Assembly: GCA_030156305.1 (NCBI GenBank) | Contig: JASGMZ010000179.1 | Location: 1-6,201 of the forward strand | Reading direction: 5' to 3' | From: Bacteroidales bacterium | GTDB taxonomy: Bacteria > Bacteroidota > Bacteroidia > Bacteroidales > UBA12077 | DNA: 6,201 bases | Shown here: positions 4,932 through 6,201 of the stretch, piece by piece | How positions within the stretch are numbered: position 1 is the first letter of the stretch | How the letters are laid out: the number at the start of each line of letters is the position of its first letter | The notes under the pieces: generated by a model | What the model was told of the DNA's origin: nothing | The model's database searches: none | Seen by the model: only the letters and a program-made list of their open reading frames with translations | Program-made: the position numbers and the translations under genes

Positions 4932-6011
4932 ATGAATCAGGATAAAAACTGGATATTAAAAGAGCTGCCTTTAGATAAAGATATTGAGACTAAAAAGGTA
5001 TTAAAGAAATTACCCTCAGCTCATGCAGCACTGGCAGAATTAAAAGGAATTGCTTCAAAAATACCTAATCAAAATATACTTATAAATACACTTGGATTGC
5101 AGGAAGCAAAGGACAGCTCAGCGATTGAAAATATTATCACAACCCATGATGATTTATATAAATCGGAGTTAAATCTTGATTCTTTCACCTCTTTAAATGC
5201 CAAAGAAGTCCAAAATTATGTAGCGGCTGTAAGAAAAGGATTTGAATTAATCTTAGAGAAGGGATTTCTTACCAATAATATTATTTTAAGGATACAAAAG
5301 GAATTGGAAGGAAACAATGCCGGATTTAGAAAACTTCCGGGAACTGAATTGAAAAATTCTGTAACAGGTGAGGTAGTTTATATTCCTCCGCAAGATTACA
5401 CAGATATTGTGCTATTAATGGATAATCTTGAAAAATTTATAAACAGCCGCGACAAATACGAATTAGACCCATTGGTTAAAATGGCAATTATCCATTATCA
5501 ATTCGAGAGTATCCATCCTTTTTACGATGGAAATGGCAGAACTGGCAGGATTATTAATATTTTATACCTGATTCAGGAAAAATTACAAGACCTGCCGATT
5601 CTGTATTTGAGTAGCTATATCATTAAGAATAAAACGGATTACTATCGCTTACTCCAAAAAGTAAGAGAAACGGATTCGTGGGAAGAATGGCTATTGTTTA
5701 TGATTCATGGAATAGAGCAAACATCGAGAGAAACAATAGACTTGATTCTTAAGATTAGTGAGCTTATGATGAGCTATAAACATAAAATACGTGAGAATTA
5801 TAAATTCTATAGTCAGGATTTGTTGAATAATTTATTTAAACATCCCTACACGAAAATTGAATTTGTAGTGAATGATTTGAATGTTTCACGGATTACGGTA
5901 GCTAAGTATTTGAATAAGTTAGCAGATGATGGATTATTGATTAAGAAAAAACTTGGGACCGGAAATTATTTCATCAACGAGCCATTATTTAATTTATTAA
6001 CTGATAGATAG
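4932..6011 (+). CDS. Fic family protein, class II, with C-terminal winged helix (putative AMP transferase)
   Basis: This 359-residue protein probably transfers AMP (or another nucleotide part) to target hydroxyls. Fic_N-like domain at about 1-80, with the inhibitory helix motif SSAIEN (62-67; S/TxxxE[G/N], Glu66) that blocks ATP binding. Fic core at about 110-260, with the full active site HPFYDGNGRTGR (195-206; catalytic His195) and the flap near VVYIPPQDY (148-156). A helical linker follows, then a winged helix at about 297-347 (NDLNVSRITVAKYLNKLADD). Order and size match the SoFic type. The N-terminal helix makes it class II, self-inhibited, so no separate antitoxin is needed. An in-frame TTG at 4914 would add six residues (MKNFYI) but lies in the upstream 17-mer repeat; the ATG at 4932 is preferred. 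The gene stands alone, between repeats. Confidence 0.92.
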   Translation: MNQDKNWILKELPLDKDIETKKVLKKLPSAHAALAELKGIASKIPNQNILINTLGLQEAKDSSAIENIITTHDDLYKSELNLDSFTSLNAKEVQNYVAAVRKGFELILEKGFLTNNIILRIQKELEGNNAGFRKLPGTELKNSVTGEVVYIPPQDYTDIVLLMDNLEKFINSRDKYELDPLVKMAIIHYQFESIHPFYDGNGRTGRIINILYLIQEKLQDLPILYLSSYIIKNKTDYYRLLQKVRETDSWEEWLLFMIHGIEQTSRETIDLILKISELMMSYKHKIRENYKFYSQDLLNNLFKHPYTKIEFVVNDLNVSRITVAKYLNKLADDGLLIKKKLGTGNYFINEPLFNLLTDR

Positions 6012-6029
6012 AAAAATGCACTGGAGCAA

Positions 6030-6053
6030 CAACTAACGATTCATGTACCTGCC
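6030..6053. repeat. CAACTAA head module after the Fic gene
   Basis: Bases from CAACTAACGATTC to ACCTGCC align with 4638-4661 at about 17 of 24 positions, ending in the same ACCTGCC junction where the long repeats begin. Here it runs on into the CTAGCGC repeat instead, which is another combination of modules. Confidence 0.45.
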
Positions 6054-6055
6054 CC

Positions 6056-6120
6056 CTAGCGCATGTCTGTAACGCGTGCAATAAAATTTGAAAATCATGC
6101 GTTGAAAATTCGCGACAGCG
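6056..6120. repeat. Dispersed GC-rich intergenic repeat, right copy
   Basis: CTAGCGCATGTCTGTAACGC followed by GTGCAA (6056-6081), and GCGTTGAAAATTCGCGACAG plus CG (6099-6120), match the two blocks at 81-106 and 169-189 in the same order and orientation, with a shorter spacer. The copy ends in CGC-GACA-GCG followed by seven T residues, which could act as a weak terminator, but the stem is only three base pairs. Confidence 0.65.
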
Positions 6121-6138
6121 TTTTTTTGAATACCACAG

Positions 6139-6201
6139 GTGTATGATTTATTAGAAAGCGTAAAAGAAATAATCAAACCTACGGCATTCCTTCAAGCGAC
6201 A
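6139..6201 (+). CDS. Possible start of a further gene (partial)
   Basis: From a GTG at 6139 the frame stays open to the window end and reads VYDLLESVKEIIKPTAFLQA, then Thr: a normal-looking amphipathic N-terminus that I do not recognise. It lies 18 bp after a repeat, like the other genes here. There is no ATG in this frame, and the frame opens only at 6130 after a TGA. The other forward frames are closed by stops. One reverse frame is open from the window edge to a stop near 6151 (ending FDYFFYAF), so a gene tail on the other strand is an alternative. Evidence is weak because only 21 codons are visible. Confidence 0.25.
   Translation, partial: MYDLLESVKEIIKPTAFLQAT

Noticed and set aside
81..6120. 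CRISPR array
   Set aside because: Repeats are few, unequally spaced and separated by whole genes; no short regular repeat-spacer pattern and no cas genes are present.

Overview
The window is AT-rich and has features typical of Bacteroidota: no Shine-Dalgarno sequences, at least one good TAnnTTTG-type -7 promoter box, an outer-membrane barrel C-terminus ending in Tyr-Ser-Phe at the left edge, and GC-richer dispersed repeats between AT-rich genes. Genus or species cannot be set from the sequence alone. All recognised genes lie on the + strand.

Layout from left to right. (1) Bases 3-53 hold the last 16 codons of a probable outer-membrane beta-barrel protein. (2) Bases 54-501 are non-coding, with a GC-rich repeat copy and a promoter for the next gene. 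(3) Bases 502-1767 encode a 421-residue protein whose C-terminal half looks like a DUF4435/OLD-type TOPRIM nuclease domain, with no ATPase beside it. (4) Bases 1762-2021 hold two structured repeat elements. (5) Bases 2038-3655 encode an ABC exporter as two overlapping genes, permease then ATPase. (6) Bases 3666-3884 are repeats. (7) Bases 3983-4619 encode a HigB-type (Gp49-like/RelE superfamily) toxin and an overlapping XRE antitoxin. (8) Bases 4634-4746 are a second, nearly identical copy of the repeat at 3713-3803. (9) Bases 4747-4931 are a promoter region rich in direct and inverted repeats. (10) Bases 4932-6011 encode a class II Fic protein with a C-terminal winged helix. (11) Bases 6030-6120 are repeats, and a possible new gene begins near 6139 and runs off the window.

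The genes are functionally unrelated single-job modules: a nuclease-like orphan, an exporter, a toxin-antitoxin pair and a self-inhibited Fic enzyme. Each gap between them holds members of one modular repeat family. Heads of the type CTAACAAC or TAACACGGC follow a gene, and tails of the type CCGT(G)TTATCC or GCCGTT precede most of the next ones. This resembles an accessory region assembled cassette by cassette. The most interesting signals are this repeat architecture (including an attC-like 58-bp hairpin), the toxin-antitoxin module enclosed by 91/92-bp direct repeats, and the orphan TOPRIM protein. Whether the repeats are recombination sites is inference; no integrase, transposase or phage gene is visible.
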